From an uncultured Bacteroidales bacterium (GTDB lineage Bacteria; Bacteroidota; Bacteroidia; Bacteroidales; Muribaculaceae), in contig CADAFP010000026.1 in assembly GCA_902787185.1 (NCBI GenBank), positions 1 through 53,290 of the forward strand: a stretch of DNA of 53,290 nucleotides. Reading direction: 5' to 3'. The translations under genes and the position numbers were made by a program. How positions within the stretch are numbered: the first letter of the stretch is position 1; the number at the start of each line of letters is the position of its first letter. Positions 25,761-34,587 of the stretch are shown piece after piece. Under the pieces are notes generated by a model, which did not search any database, was not told the origin of the DNA, and saw nothing but the letters and a program-made list of their open reading frames with translations.

Positions 25761-27658
25761 GAGCGCATCAAGCGCAGGGAGTTGAGGACGCACAGCAGGG
25801 CAACGCCCACGTCGGCAAACACCGCTTCCCACATATTGGCCACGCCCAACACGCCCAGCACCATCACAATCAGCTTCACGGCGATGGCAAACACGATGTT
25901 CTGCACAACGATGCGGCGCGTGCGGCGGCCCAGCGTCACTGCGTCGGCGACTCTCGACGGCTGGTCGGTCTGGATGACCACGTCGGCGGTTTCCACGGCC
26001 ATATCACTGCCCAGTCCGCCCATCGCGATACCCACGTCACTCATTGCCAGCACGGGCGCGTCATTGATGCCGTCGCCCACAAAGGCCACCTGATGACCGC
26101 TCTTTTTCACCTCCTCGATGTGTTCGACCTTGCCTTGGGGTAGCAGGTCGCCATGGGCTTGATGCACGCCCAGTTGCCTTGCCGTTTCATCGACCAACGC
26201 CTGCTTGTCGCCCGACAGCATCACCGTCTCGACACCCAGGCGGCTCAAGTCGGCAATGCCGCGTGCCGCATCTTGCTTGGGCACGTCGCTCAGCACGATG
26301 TGTCCGGCATATCGCCCGCCGATGGCGACAGCGACCATTGTCCCGACGATATCATGCAATTCTTTAGGGTATGGGATGCCCTCTTTCTCCAGCAGGCGTG
26401 TCGTTCCCACCAGCCACGTCTCGCCGTCCACCATAGCGCTCAGGCCGTAGCCCGCGATATTCTTCATCTCGCTGACCGTTGCCGCAGCGGGCTGGCGGTG
26501 GTTGATGATGGCTTGGGCGATGGGGTGGGGACTGTCCTGCTCGATGGCGGCAACCGTGGCCACCTGCGCCTCGCTCAGGCCGACAACCTCGCTCACGGCA
26601 AAATGGCCCGTCGTCAAGGTTCCCGTCTTGTCAAAGCAGACGGTATCCACTCCTGCGATAGCGTCCAAGTAGTTGCTGCCCTTGAACAGGATGCCGCGGC
26701 GCGATGCCGCTCCGATGCCTGCAAAGTAACTCAACGGAATGCTGATGACAAGGGCGCATGGGCACGAAATCACCAGGAAGACGAGTGCGCGGTGAAGCCA
26801 CTCGGCAAAGCTGTAGCTATAGGCGGGCGCAATGAGGGAGTACAGCCACGGCAGAGCAACCACCAGCGCGGCAAGACCCACCACGATAGGCGTGTAAATC
26901 CGTGCAAACCGCCTGATGAGGAGCTCGGCAGGTGCCTTTCGCTCGGTGGCTTCCTCGACCAGATGCAGGATACGTGACACGGCGCTCTCGCTGGCGGGGC
27001 GCGTCGCCTGAAGCCTCACGGTGCTCTCACTGACAATCATGCCTGCTAATACCTCGTCGCCACACTCGATGACGCGTGGCATACTCTCGCCCGTAAGCGC
27101 CGATGTGTCAAACGTGGCGGCTTCGCCGGTCAGGGTACCGTCGATGGGAACCCGTTCGCCAGGTTTCACTTCGACAATGTCACCCACTTTGACGTCGGCG
27201 GGAGCCACGGTATTTCGCTTGTTATTCTCTATAATCACGGCATGGTCGGGACGGAAGGCAATCAGCGATTTGATATTGCCATGGGCACGGCTCACCGCAC
27301 GGTCCTGCAACGCCTCGCCGATGCAATATAGTGCCATCACCGCTACGGCCTCGGGAAATTCGCCGATGGCAAACGCGCCGATGCTGGCCACGGACATCAG
27401 CAAGAACTCGCTGAACACCTCGCCCTCACGGGCTTCCTCGATGGCCTCGCGCAGCACGCCCAACCCAGTGGGTAGCCATGCCACGGCATACCATGCCAGC
27501 CTCACCCATGTGTTTTGGAACCACGCCACGTCCATCGCGCTCATGGCGATGCCCGCCACAAGCAGTGCCAGCGACAAGGCCGGTTTCCACCAGCTCATCT
27601 CTTCGTCGTGTTCGTGTTCATGTTGATGTTCGTGTTTGTGTTCGTGTTGATGTGCCAT
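25745..27658 (-). CDS. Heavy-metal P-type ATPase (P1B, zinc/cadmium/cobalt-type)
   Basis: 637 residues. A His/Glu-rich N terminus (about 20 residues, HQHEHKHEHQHEHEH) replaces the usual HMA metal-binding domain. Membrane helices, then the actuator domain with SALTGES, the ion-path motif SCPCAL, the phosphorylation site DKTGTLTTG, the HPIAQAI helix that carries the P1B HP motif, GDGINDAPVLA and a final pair of helices. It exports soft divalent metals using ATP. The CPC motif plus His-rich start favours zinc, cadmium or cobalt over copper. No regulator is adjacent. Confidence 0.92.
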   Translation of the reverse strand: MAHQHEHKHEHQHEHEHDEEMSWWKPALSLALLVAGIAMSAMDVAWFQNTWVRLAWYAVAWLPTGLGVLREAIEEAREGEVFSEFLLMSVASIGAFAIGEFPEAVAVMALYCIGEALQDRAVSRAHGNIKSLIAFRPDHAVIIENNKRNTVAPADVKVGDIVEVKPGERVPIDGTLTGEAATFDTSALTGESMPRVIECGDEVLAGMIVSESTVRLQATRPASESAVSRILHLVEEATERKAPAELLIRRFARIYTPIVVGLAALVVALPWLYSLIAPAYSYSFAEWLHRALVFLVISCPCALVISIPLSYFAGIGAASRRGILFKGSNYLDAIAGVDTVCFDKTGTLTTGHFAVSEVVGLSEAQVATVAAIEQDSPHPIAQAIINHRQPAAATVSEMKNIAGYGLSAMVDGETWLVGTTRLLEKEGIPYPKELHDIVGTMVAVAIGGRYAGHIVLSDVPKQDAARGIADLSRLGVETVMLSGDKQALVDETARQLGVHQAHGDLLPQGKVEHIEEVKKSGHQVAFVGDGINDAPVLAMSDVGIAMGGLGSDMAVETADVVIQTDQPSRVADAVTLGRRTRRIVVQNIVFAIAVKLIVMVLGVLGVANMWEAVFADVGVALLCVLNSLRLMRSSNNH

Positions 27659-27710
27659 TTATGTTTTCTCTAATTTTTGGGAAAATCCTCCCTCACAACT
27701 TCCATATCCC

Positions 27711-27748
27711 CTAAAGCCTAAAACCTAAAACCTAAAGCCTAAAGCCTA
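27711..27748. repeat. 7-bp CCTAAAA/CCTAAAG repeat at glycosyltransferase 3' end
   Basis: Five to six units CCTAAAG/CCTAAAA. The TAG stop (27746-27748, minus strand) of the GT2 gene is part of the last unit. Confidence 0.75.
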
Positions 27749-28726
27749 ATAAATCAAACGTGCGACACGTGCCGACCCGCGTTTCCCCGAAGCGATGCGG
27801 GCGAACAGGCGGCGTGTCACGGGTGCGACAAACCATCGCCAGCGTCGTGAATTGCTGTAGCTTTTCCCTAAAGCGTGGTAGGCTTGCTGGCAAAGCGGCT
27901 TGGCCAGTTCGGAATGCCCTTCGCGCTCATACTGTGCGGCGAGCACCAAGCGGCGGTAATGCAGCAACCGCTCAAAGCGGCGTTTGTGTTCGGGTTTGAG
28001 TTTAGAGCAGCGCACCTCGTTCAGCATGACGTCGATGACGTGCTCCCACCTTCCCTGGCGGCTATGGAACTCGGTGCCCGTGATGGAGTCGGCACCGTTA
28101 TGATTGATGATGACGTGCGACTTGCCGCGGTTATAGGCGACACGGGGGGCCGCCAGCAACAGCCGCAGTCCCAGTTCCCAGTCGTTCCACCCGGGCAGGT
28201 CGATGTTCCAGCCATCGGTCGAGGCAAAGAACTCCCGCCTCACGGCATAGCGTTGTGTTGCCAATTGTCCGTGCAGGATGTGGTTGGCAAACAGGTCGCC
28301 CTTGTGGAAAGGCGCTTGACGGCTGCTGCCGTCAGGGAATACGAGTGTTGAGCGGGAACTGATCAGGTCCAGCGTCTTCCCTTTTTTCGCGGCGCGTTCA
28401 ATCACGTGCACGTAGGACTCCACCAGTTCAGGCTCCATCACGTCGTCGCTGTCAAAGAACAGCACCCACTCGCCCGTAGCGTGCTCAAATCCGCGGTTGC
28501 GGGCGGCACCGGCGGTGTGGTGGCTCTCGCTGGTAATGACCACATTGAACCCGTCGCCGGGATGCTCCTTCTTGAAGGTCTCCAGCACCTGCATCGTGTC
28601 GTCGGTGCTGTCATTATCCACCAGCACCAACTGCAGCGGGCGGTGAGTTTGTGCAACGACGCTCTCCAAGGTCTCCTTGACGATGGCGGCACGGTTATAT
28701 ACGGGTATGATGACGGTGACTTCCAT
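27746..28726 (-). CDS. Family 2 glycosyltransferase
   Basis: 326 residues. GT-A fold start MEVTVIIPVYNRAAIVKETL, DNDSTDDT, AARNRGFEHATGEWVLFFDSDD with the DxD metal/nucleotide-sugar motif, then DLPGWNDWELGLRLL, the ED/WE acceptor region. The C-terminal 100 residues are Arg/Lys-rich and helical. It probably adds a sugar to a surface polysaccharide or lipid. The start at 28726 is chosen because the GT2 fold begins there and a consensus promoter lies immediately upstream; a longer frame would run through the divergent gene's promoter. Confidence 0.88.
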   Translation of the reverse strand: MEVTVIIPVYNRAAIVKETLESVVAQTHRPLQLVLVDNDSTDDTMQVLETFKKEHPGDGFNVVITSESHHTAGAARNRGFEHATGEWVLFFDSDDVMEPELVESYVHVIERAAKKGKTLDLISSRSTLVFPDGSSRQAPFHKGDLFANHILHGQLATQRYAVRREFFASTDGWNIDLPGWNDWELGLRLLLAAPRVAYNRGKSHVIINHNGADSITGTEFHSRQGRWEHVIDVMLNEVRCSKLKPEHKRRFERLLHYRRLVLAAQYEREGHSELAKPLCQQAYHALGKSYSNSRRWRWFVAPVTRRLFARIASGKRGSARVARLIY

Positions 28727-28735
28727 AAATCGTGG

Positions 28736-28766
28736 TAAAGGTACTGCTTTTTTTGATAAAAGCAAA
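28736..28766 (-). promoter_or_regulatory. Promoter of GT2 gene
   Basis: Minus strand: TTTG (28766-28763), 19 nt, TACCTTTA (28743-28736). It ends 9 nt before the ATG, so the leader would be only about 5 nt. Confidence 0.65.
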
Positions 28767-28782
28767 AAATAATCTAACTTTG
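28752..28782 (+). promoter_or_regulatory. Promoter of GT4-like gene
   Basis: TTTG (28752-28755), 19 nt, TAACTTTG (28775-28782), 8 nt before the ATG. It interleaves with the opposite promoter. Confidence 0.75.
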
Positions 28783-28790
28783 CAAGCGCA

Positions 28791-29906
28791 ATGAAGATAC
28801 TGTTCGCTGGCGATGCCAGCAATATGCATAATTGCCTCGCCCAGCAGCTGCGGCGCATGGGACATGAGGCGACGGTGGCGTCCGACGGCTCCCGTTGGAT
28901 GGACACAGGGCGTGACATCAACCTGTTGCGGCGTCCCGGGCGCTTGGGCACTCTGCGTTACCTGTGGGACATCAAGCGTGCCTTGCCGTTGATGACAGGC
29001 TATGACATCGTCGAGATTGCTTCGCCCATCTTCCTCCGCCTCAGGCCTCATCGCGTTGCCCGCGTTTTTGATTACCTCAAGGCCCATAACCGCCACGTCG
29101 TGCTCTCGGCGCTGGCAACCGACATGGTCTATTATGACGCCTGCCACGACGGACACACTTTCCGCTACAGCGACTATAAGCTCGGCGACCAACCGTCGCC
29201 CTACGTCGGCTCCAGCGAATACATCGCCCAACAGCAGGATAACTGGAAGGAACCGTTTATGCGTGAGCACAGCGACCACATCCTGGCTGGCATCGACGGT
29301 GCCGTGGCTTGCCTTTATGAGTACTATGCTGCCTACAAACCTGTCCTGGGCGACCGCGTGGCCTACGGTGGCATCCCCATCGACATCGAGGCGCTGGATT
29401 TCCGTCCGCTGGAGCAGGTTCCCGACAAGGTGCGCCTGTTCATCGGCATCCAGCGCGACCGTCATGTCATCAAGGGCACCGACAAACTCCTGGCGGCCAT
29501 GAAGCGCATTCACGCCCGTTATCCTGACCTCACCGAGCTCGAGGTGGTCGAGAACCTGCCTTATGCCGAATATACCCGCCGCATGCGCGACTCGCACGTC
29601 ATCCTCGACCAGCTCTACAGCTACACCCCTGGCACCAATGCCCTCATCGCGATGGCACAGGGACTGGTTGCCGTCTCAGGTGCCGAGCCCGAGTACTATG
29701 ACCTCATCGGCGAAACCTCCAACAAACCCATCATCAACGTCTCACCCCTCGTCGAGGGCGACATCGACGACAAACTCGCATGGCTCGTCGAGCACCGCGA
29801 TCAGCTGCCGCAACTGGCACGTGCCAGCCGCGCCTTCGTCGAGAAACACAACGCCGCCCCCGTCGTCGCCCAGCGCTACCTCGACTTCTGGAACACCCTC
29901 ATCTGA
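28791..29906 (+). CDS. Glycosyltransferase, GT-B (GT4-like)
   Basis: 371 residues. N-terminal Rossmann-type half (MKILFAGDASNMHNCLAQQLRRMGHE); C-terminal half with FIGIQRDRHVIKGTDKLLAAM, ELEVVENLPYAEYTRRM and the family 4-like acceptor/donor block LDQLYSYTPGTNALIAMAQGL..SGAEPEYYD. These resemble group 1 glycosyltransferases, with ExxxxxG in a relaxed form. It is divergent from the GT2 gene, 64 bp apart, suggesting both serve one surface-glycan pathway. Confidence 0.8.
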   Translation: MKILFAGDASNMHNCLAQQLRRMGHEATVASDGSRWMDTGRDINLLRRPGRLGTLRYLWDIKRALPLMTGYDIVEIASPIFLRLRPHRVARVFDYLKAHNRHVVLSALATDMVYYDACHDGHTFRYSDYKLGDQPSPYVGSSEYIAQQQDNWKEPFMREHSDHILAGIDGAVACLYEYYAAYKPVLGDRVAYGGIPIDIEALDFRPLEQVPDKVRLFIGIQRDRHVIKGTDKLLAAMKRIHARYPDLTELEVVENLPYAEYTRRMRDSHVILDQLYSYTPGTNALIAMAQGLVAVSGAEPEYYDLIGETSNKPIINVSPLVEGDIDDKLAWLVEHRDQLPQLARASRAFVEKHNAAPVVAQRYLDFWNTLI

Positions 29907-29923
29907 TTGAATACCCATCAACA

Positions 29924-29968
29924 AGGCGTGCCATCATTCTTACCAAATGGAAGAATGATGGCACGCCT
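29924..29968. terminator. Perfect 18-bp hairpin between convergent genes
   Basis: AGGCGTGCCATCATTCTT / AAGAATGATGGCACGCCT with a 9-nt loop. It separates the GT4-like gene from the convergent amylase. No long T-tract on either side. Confidence 0.75.
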
Positions 29969-29973
29969 GCCTA

Positions 29974-30031
29974 ATTGATTCCGTAATATCCGTAAAATCC
30001 GTTATCTCCGTCCTCTCCGTCTATTCCGTCA
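29974..30031. repeat. 9-bp repeat next to amylase stop
   Basis: Six units: ATTCCGTAA, TATCCGTAA, AATCCGTTA, TCTCCGTCC, TCTCCGTCT, ATTCCGTCA. The last base pairs touch the amylase stop (30032-30034). Same unit family as at 14568-14635. Confidence 0.8.
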
Positions 30032-33000
30032 TCAGTTCAAGATGAGGTCCACGAGGCCTGTGACGTCGGCAATGCCGATGACTCCGTCGCCATCGACGTC
30101 GGCGCGCTGCAGTGTGTCGGCATCAGCTTGACCGTCAAATATCAGGTCAATCAGGGCTGTCACGTCAGAAATTCCCAAAGAGCCGTCGTTATCCACGTCT
30201 CCCAGCAGGAACGCGTACTGGTCGGTGATGTCGCCAACGGTGTATTTGTTGCTGGTCGAGGTGATTTCAAGATAGATGTCCTTAGTGATACCTGTCACAT
30301 CGACACTTTGGTGCTCGCTGTCGCCCTGGCTGAGCACGACGTTGAAGGTGTAGCCCTCGCTGCCCACGTTGAACGTGCGGTAGTAGAACTTTTGGCCCTT
30401 GACAATTTTGGTGCCTGTGATTTGCACGCCAGGCCAGGTGTCGCTGATAACGCCTGAGTCGTCCCACGCATATACCCAAACACTGCTCCAGCGGTTGGGC
30501 GCAACGGTCGGATCCTTGATATAGACGGTGGCGGTGTAGGGCACAAAGCCGTGGAAGATGTACTCGCGCTGTACCACGTTGCGCACCTTGCCCTGATAGA
30601 GCACGCCTGCCGTCAGCACGGTGTTGTCGGTGAAGGTGAGGCGCACTTGGCCAGTTGCCTGGCGGCTGCTGGCGGTGGGGGTGCTGCCGTCGGTGGTATA
30701 GACGATGACGGCATTGCTCTCGCTGGCGGTGACAGTTACCGTCACGCTACCCTCATAATGGCCCGACTCCTTGTCAATCGTCAGGGTGGGGGCGGGCGAG
30801 GTGTAGTTGGTCACCTCGTGGTGCCAGGTGCCGTCGATGTAGTAACCGTGGTTGCGGAAGGTCAGGTCGGCGGTCTGTTGGCCGTCGGTGACAAAGATGA
30901 TGCCCGTGGGTGTGCTGGTCAACGTGCCCCCATACTGCCACTTCCAGATTTTGCGCGTGCCGTCGCTGTTGGTGCCCATCAGCGTCATTGCCTGGCCAGG
31001 CCAGGTGCCGCCGGTGAAGTTGCTGCTGCTGTTCCACACCCAGGTGGTCACGCTGCTCACGCTGGTGCTCGTCTCGAGGAACACGCTCATGTCATCCTCC
31101 TCACAACTGGGCTCATACACGTCGATGGGAACGACCGGCGATGTGCCGTTGCCCTCGCCGTCGTTGCTCGACAACTCCTCTTCGGTGCCGTCATAGCTCA
31201 GCACGGTGCCGGCATTGGGGCTGCTGGTGTACAGGTAAGGACCATCAGTGCCGATTTTGCCCGGGGCGGGGGTGAGGCTCGTGGAGAGCACATAGATGCG
31301 CATATTGCCCTTGCCACTGCACGACGTGGTGGTCAGCGTGCCGTCGGTGACGGTCTTCACGTCGCCGGTCACACAGTCGGTGTAGGTGCCGTTGAGCACA
31401 CCCGTGAAGGTGGCGGGGCCGTTGATGGTCACGAGCACATAGCTGTCGGTTGTGCCGTCGGTATAGCGGCGCTTGAAGGCATAACCACCACTCGAGGAAC
31501 AGCCGCTGGTGCTATACTGGCCCTTGCGCAATGCGGGCACGGCCTGGCGGATGCGGTTCAATCGCTGCAGGTGTTTCACCAGGGGCTTGCTCAGCGTGGC
31601 GGCGAGGTTTCCGGTGGCACCGCTGGCGACACCAAAGTCGTTGGTCGTCACGTTGCCCTTGATATAGCCGCCGTAATAGGCGCGGCCGCTGTTCCTGAGC
31701 GAACCGTTGCCACCCGGGTCGATGGTCTTGCCGGCCTTGAATTCAACCTCGCTGCCGTAGTACAGGCACGGGATGCCGCGGAAGGTGAACATGAATGACA
31801 GGTTCTCGGCCCACTGCTCGGTGCCCTCGTTAAAGCGTATGTTATCGTTGGGACCGGGGCTGTAGTCGTGGCTATCGACATACACGACATTATAGGTGGC
31901 GTCATTATAGTATTTGTCACCGTTGATGGCGAGGTTCCACACGCTCGAGATATTGTGGAATGAGTAATGCACGGGGAAGTCGATGACATTCAGGCCCGAA
32001 GCGCGGCTCACGTCGGGAGTGTGGTAGCTGTTGCCGTTGAGCGTGGCGTTGCTTGAGGTGGGCATGGCACTGCTCGTCTCGGTATGGTTGTCGGCATATT
32101 GCTGTTGGCACGAGCTGATGTTGTCGAGCGTGCTCAGGTCGGTGCTCTCATAGATGGCCTTGGTGTCCCAATAGGCGGCACTGTTGTTCCAACTGTAGCT
32201 CTTGTTCTCGGCCCAGGTGTAGAAATAGGGTGACAAGACGGGCTGGTTGCGGTAGGTCACGCTGCCCTGGTAGCGGGCGCACACCTCAGTGCACATGAAG
32301 AAGTCGGCCCCGTTCAGACGCTTGCTGCGGTATTGCTCGCCCAAGGCTTGGAAGGCGGGAATGTATATCTTATTGAACGTCAGGCGTGCGATGTGGCCAC
32401 CAGTGTCGATGCGGAAACCGTCAACACCCATCTTGATGAACGAGCCGTAGCAGTCGATGAGATATTGGGCCACTGCGGGATTCTCGGTATTCAGGTCCAC
32501 GCAGTCGCCGGCGATTTGTGCCCACCAGCGCGTGTTGTCATCCCAGTTGAATTGACCGAAGTGGTGCCAATAGTTGTGGTTGTCGTGGTTCTGGTTATCG
32601 GTATTCTTCATCTGCTTCAACCGCGCGTCATACTGCTGACCTGCGGGCAGACTCAGGTAATTGGTCGGCAGACGGCCGCCCACCGAGTCGGTGGTGTAGG
32701 GCAGCATGCACTCGTTGAGCTTGAACTGGTTGGCTTCGCGGTCACGTGTGAACAGTTTGCACAAGTGCTCCTCTCCGAAGTTGCCTGTGTGGTTCAGCAC
32801 CACGTCGAGCAGGATTTTCATCCCGCGGGCATGGGCGGCGTCGATGAGCGTCTGGAACGTCGTGTCGCCGCTCTCGTAGCGGTGGTCAACGCGGCTGAAG
32901 TTGCTCGCATGATAGCCGTGGTAGTCCAGGCCCGATGCGTTCTCGACAATGGGGGTCACCCAGATGGCGGTGAATCCCAGCGCCTTGATGTAGTCCAGTT

Positions 33001-33244
33001 TGTCGATAAGTCCCTTGAAGTCGCCGCGCCAGCACGGGTCGCCATGGTTGGCGCTCGCACCGTCCCAACATTGAGCATTGTTGTTGGGATCGCCGTCATA
33101 GAAACGCGTCGTCATCACAAAATAGATACTCTCGTCACGGAAGTCATTTCGAGGCCCCACAAACGCGGCCCACGCCTGCTGCCCTGCAATAGCTATGGCT
33201 AATAACAGGAAAAACAGTCTGAATTTGGTCATTTTGTTTTTCAT
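30032..33244 (-). CDS. Secreted GH13 alpha-amylase with starch-binding and dockerin-like modules
   Basis: 1070 residues. Signal peptide (FRLFFLLLAIAIAGQQAWA). GH13 barrel at about 35-620: AIWVTPI, DVVLNHTG, nucleophile in GVDGFRIDTGGHI, acid/base in FFMCTEV, and the third carboxylate in VYVDSHD. Then two CBM26-like starch-binding modules (about 705-790 with TTWVWNSSSNFTGGTWPGQAM, and about 905-1000 with VWVYAWDDSGVISDTWPG) around a chitobiase/FN3-like module (about 800-885, VIVYTTDGSTPTAS). The C terminus is a dockerin-like pair (GDVDNDGSLGISDVTALIDLIF and DVDGDGVIGIADVTGLVDLIL). It should cleave starch or maltodextrin outside the cell. Start either 33244 or the Met four codons later. Confidence 0.93.
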   Translation of the reverse strand: MKNKMTKFRLFFLLLAIAIAGQQAWAAFVGPRNDFRDESIYFVMTTRFYDGDPNNNAQCWDGASANHGDPCWRGDFKGLIDKLDYIKALGFTAIWVTPIVENASGLDYHGYHASNFSRVDHRYESGDTTFQTLIDAAHARGMKILLDVVLNHTGNFGEEHLCKLFTRDREANQFKLNECMLPYTTDSVGGRLPTNYLSLPAGQQYDARLKQMKNTDNQNHDNHNYWHHFGQFNWDDNTRWWAQIAGDCVDLNTENPAVAQYLIDCYGSFIKMGVDGFRIDTGGHIARLTFNKIYIPAFQALGEQYRSKRLNGADFFMCTEVCARYQGSVTYRNQPVLSPYFYTWAENKSYSWNNSAAYWDTKAIYESTDLSTLDNISSCQQQYADNHTETSSAMPTSSNATLNGNSYHTPDVSRASGLNVIDFPVHYSFHNISSVWNLAINGDKYYNDATYNVVYVDSHDYSPGPNDNIRFNEGTEQWAENLSFMFTFRGIPCLYYGSEVEFKAGKTIDPGGNGSLRNSGRAYYGGYIKGNVTTNDFGVASGATGNLAATLSKPLVKHLQRLNRIRQAVPALRKGQYSTSGCSSSGGYAFKRRYTDGTTDSYVLVTINGPATFTGVLNGTYTDCVTGDVKTVTDGTLTTTSCSGKGNMRIYVLSTSLTPAPGKIGTDGPYLYTSSPNAGTVLSYDGTEEELSSNDGEGNGTSPVVPIDVYEPSCEEDDMSVFLETSTSVSSVTTWVWNSSSNFTGGTWPGQAMTLMGTNSDGTRKIWKWQYGGTLTSTPTGIIFVTDGQQTADLTFRNHGYYIDGTWHHEVTNYTSPAPTLTIDKESGHYEGSVTVTVTASESNAVIVYTTDGSTPTASSRQATGQVRLTFTDNTVLTAGVLYQGKVRNVVQREYIFHGFVPYTATVYIKDPTVAPNRWSSVWVYAWDDSGVISDTWPGVQITGTKIVKGQKFYYRTFNVGSEGYTFNVVLSQGDSEHQSVDVTGITKDIYLEITSTSNKYTVGDITDQYAFLLGDVDNDGSLGISDVTALIDLIFDGQADADTLQRADVDGDGVIGIADVTGLVDLILN

Positions 33245-33440
33245 CTTGTACAGTCAATGGTTAATGAATAGAAAATAAAAACTGTGACAAATAAATACAA
33301 GAATCATGTTTAAACTCTTATAATCATCTCATTATCGTGCAAGATAGTTACGCAATCGTTTGCACACATTTTTCACTATCCTCATTAATTACCGACCTAT
33401 TTTCATGTTTAGTTGGGTGGTGTAACTGCAAAATGATTGT
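33245..33440. other. Intergenic gap, no gene seen
   Basis: About 200 bp, AT-rich, between divergent amylase and ATP-grasp-like genes. I see no hairpin, and no well-formed promoter for the amylase. Confidence 0.5.
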
Positions 33441-33448
33441 TATCTTTG
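33441..33448 (+). promoter_or_regulatory. -7 box of ATP-grasp-like gene
   Basis: TATCTTTGC, 10 nt before the ATG at 33459; the leader would be about 6 nt. No well-placed -33 TTTG. Confidence 0.5.
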
Positions 33449-33458
33449 CACATTGGTT

Positions 33459-34493
33459 ATGGTTGACGTTTATCTTTTCAATCCTGAGCATGATTTGGCG
33501 CTGGCACATGGGGCGCATAACTATACCGCTCCGCCGTTTGCCCGCCAATTCAGACGAGACATGAGGCTGTTGCCGGCTTGGCTGGCTCCAGCGGGCTCGT
33601 TTGTCGCGGTTCCCGACGATGCTCCGATTGATGAAGACAGCCGTTGGCTCAGCGACCGTCACCTGGATGTCACCCCAATCCCGATGAGCCAAATTGCCGA
33701 TTTAGATCCCTGCCGCATCCACCCCTGGGGCTGGGATGCCACGCTGCGTCACCAATTGTCGGCCCTGGGCGTTTCACCCCAATTTCTCCCCACCGACGAA
33801 CAACTGGAATGGATCCGCCACCTGTCGCATCGCCGCGTCACCATTGCTGTGCATCGGGCTCTGGGAGAGGCGTTTTCTCCTTGCCCGATGGAGTTGACCA
33901 CCCCTGACGATGTCAGCGCCTTTATGGAGTCGCACCCGGGCTGCTACTTGAAGATGCCGTGGTCGGGTAGCGGCAAGGGTATCTACCGCGTCATCGACCC
34001 GCATGGCGACAACCATGTGCCCCGCTGGATAGACGGAGCCCTGCGCCGTCAGGGTTCGCTCTTATGTGAGGTGGGGCTGGACCGGGTGCAGGATTTCGCC
34101 ATCGAGTGCCAAATTGATAACGGCAAGACCTTGTTGACCGGTTATTCGGTGTTCGACAGCGACTTCCACAGCCAGTTCGGCGCGGGTAGGGTAGCCCCAA
34201 AGGAGGAATTGCACCAATTCCTGCTCAATCAGTATCCCGCTCTTGACCAAGTGGTTGATAACGTGTTAACGGCAATAGACAGCATCATCGCACCACATTA
34301 TCATGGCCCATTAGGCATCGACATGATGCTTTATAAGAGAGAAAACGGAGAAATCGCCTTAAATCCCTGTGTCGAGGTCAATCTGCGCATGACCATGGGC
34401 ATGGTCACCGCCGCCATGGGCGACCGCCACCACCTGCGCGGCCATTTCAAAATAGAAAACACCTCCTCCCGCTATCACACCCTCCTTCAATAA
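33459..34493 (+). CDS. ATP-grasp-like protein of unknown function
   Basis: 344 residues, soluble. The N-terminal half begins VDVYLFNPEHDLALAHG and contains PWGWDATLRHQL. The C-terminal half has an ATP-grasp feel: GCYLKMPWSGSGKGIYRV (glycine-rich, Lys), LLCEVGLDRVQDFAIECQID, and GPLGIDMMLY..NGEIALNPCVEVNLRMTMG, where Asp, Glu and Asn would bind Mg-ATP. Such enzymes ligate a carboxylate to an amine or thiol. I do not recognise the specific family. ATG at 33459 chosen over the upstream TTG at 33453. It ends just before a tandem repeat. Confidence 0.6.
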   Translation: MVDVYLFNPEHDLALAHGAHNYTAPPFARQFRRDMRLLPAWLAPAGSFVAVPDDAPIDEDSRWLSDRHLDVTPIPMSQIADLDPCRIHPWGWDATLRHQLSALGVSPQFLPTDEQLEWIRHLSHRRVTIAVHRALGEAFSPCPMELTTPDDVSAFMESHPGCYLKMPWSGSGKGIYRVIDPHGDNHVPRWIDGALRRQGSLLCEVGLDRVQDFAIECQIDNGKTLLTGYSVFDSDFHSQFGAGRVAPKEELHQFLLNQYPALDQVVDNVLTAIDSIIAPHYHGPLGIDMMLYKRENGEIALNPCVEVNLRMTMGMVTAAMGDRHHLRGHFKIENTSSRYHTLLQ

Positions 34494-34500
34494 TCTCTTT

Positions 34501-34587
34501 AGCCCCTATAGCCCCTATAGCCCCTATAGCCCCTATAGCCTCTATAGTTTCTGTTAACTGTTCACTATTCACTATTAACTGTTCTCT
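34501..34587. repeat. Compound 9-bp and 7-bp tandem repeats between convergent genes
   Basis: 34501-34545 holds five 9-bp units AGCCCCTAT (the fifth AGCCTCTAT). 34550-34587 holds the 7-bp family TGTTAACTG, TTCACTA, TTCACTA, TTAACTG, TTCTCT. The latter covers the TAA stop of the M15 peptidase (34575-34577) and its last codons. Confidence 0.85.

Noticed and set aside
25745-27658. Copper-exporting CopA
   Set aside because: The CPC motif alone would allow it, but the His-rich N terminus and no Cys-rich HMA domain point to zinc/cadmium/cobalt-type; not certain.
30551-31798. A 415-codon antisense frame opposite the amylase
   Set aside because: Compositional shadow; no start signal or motifs.
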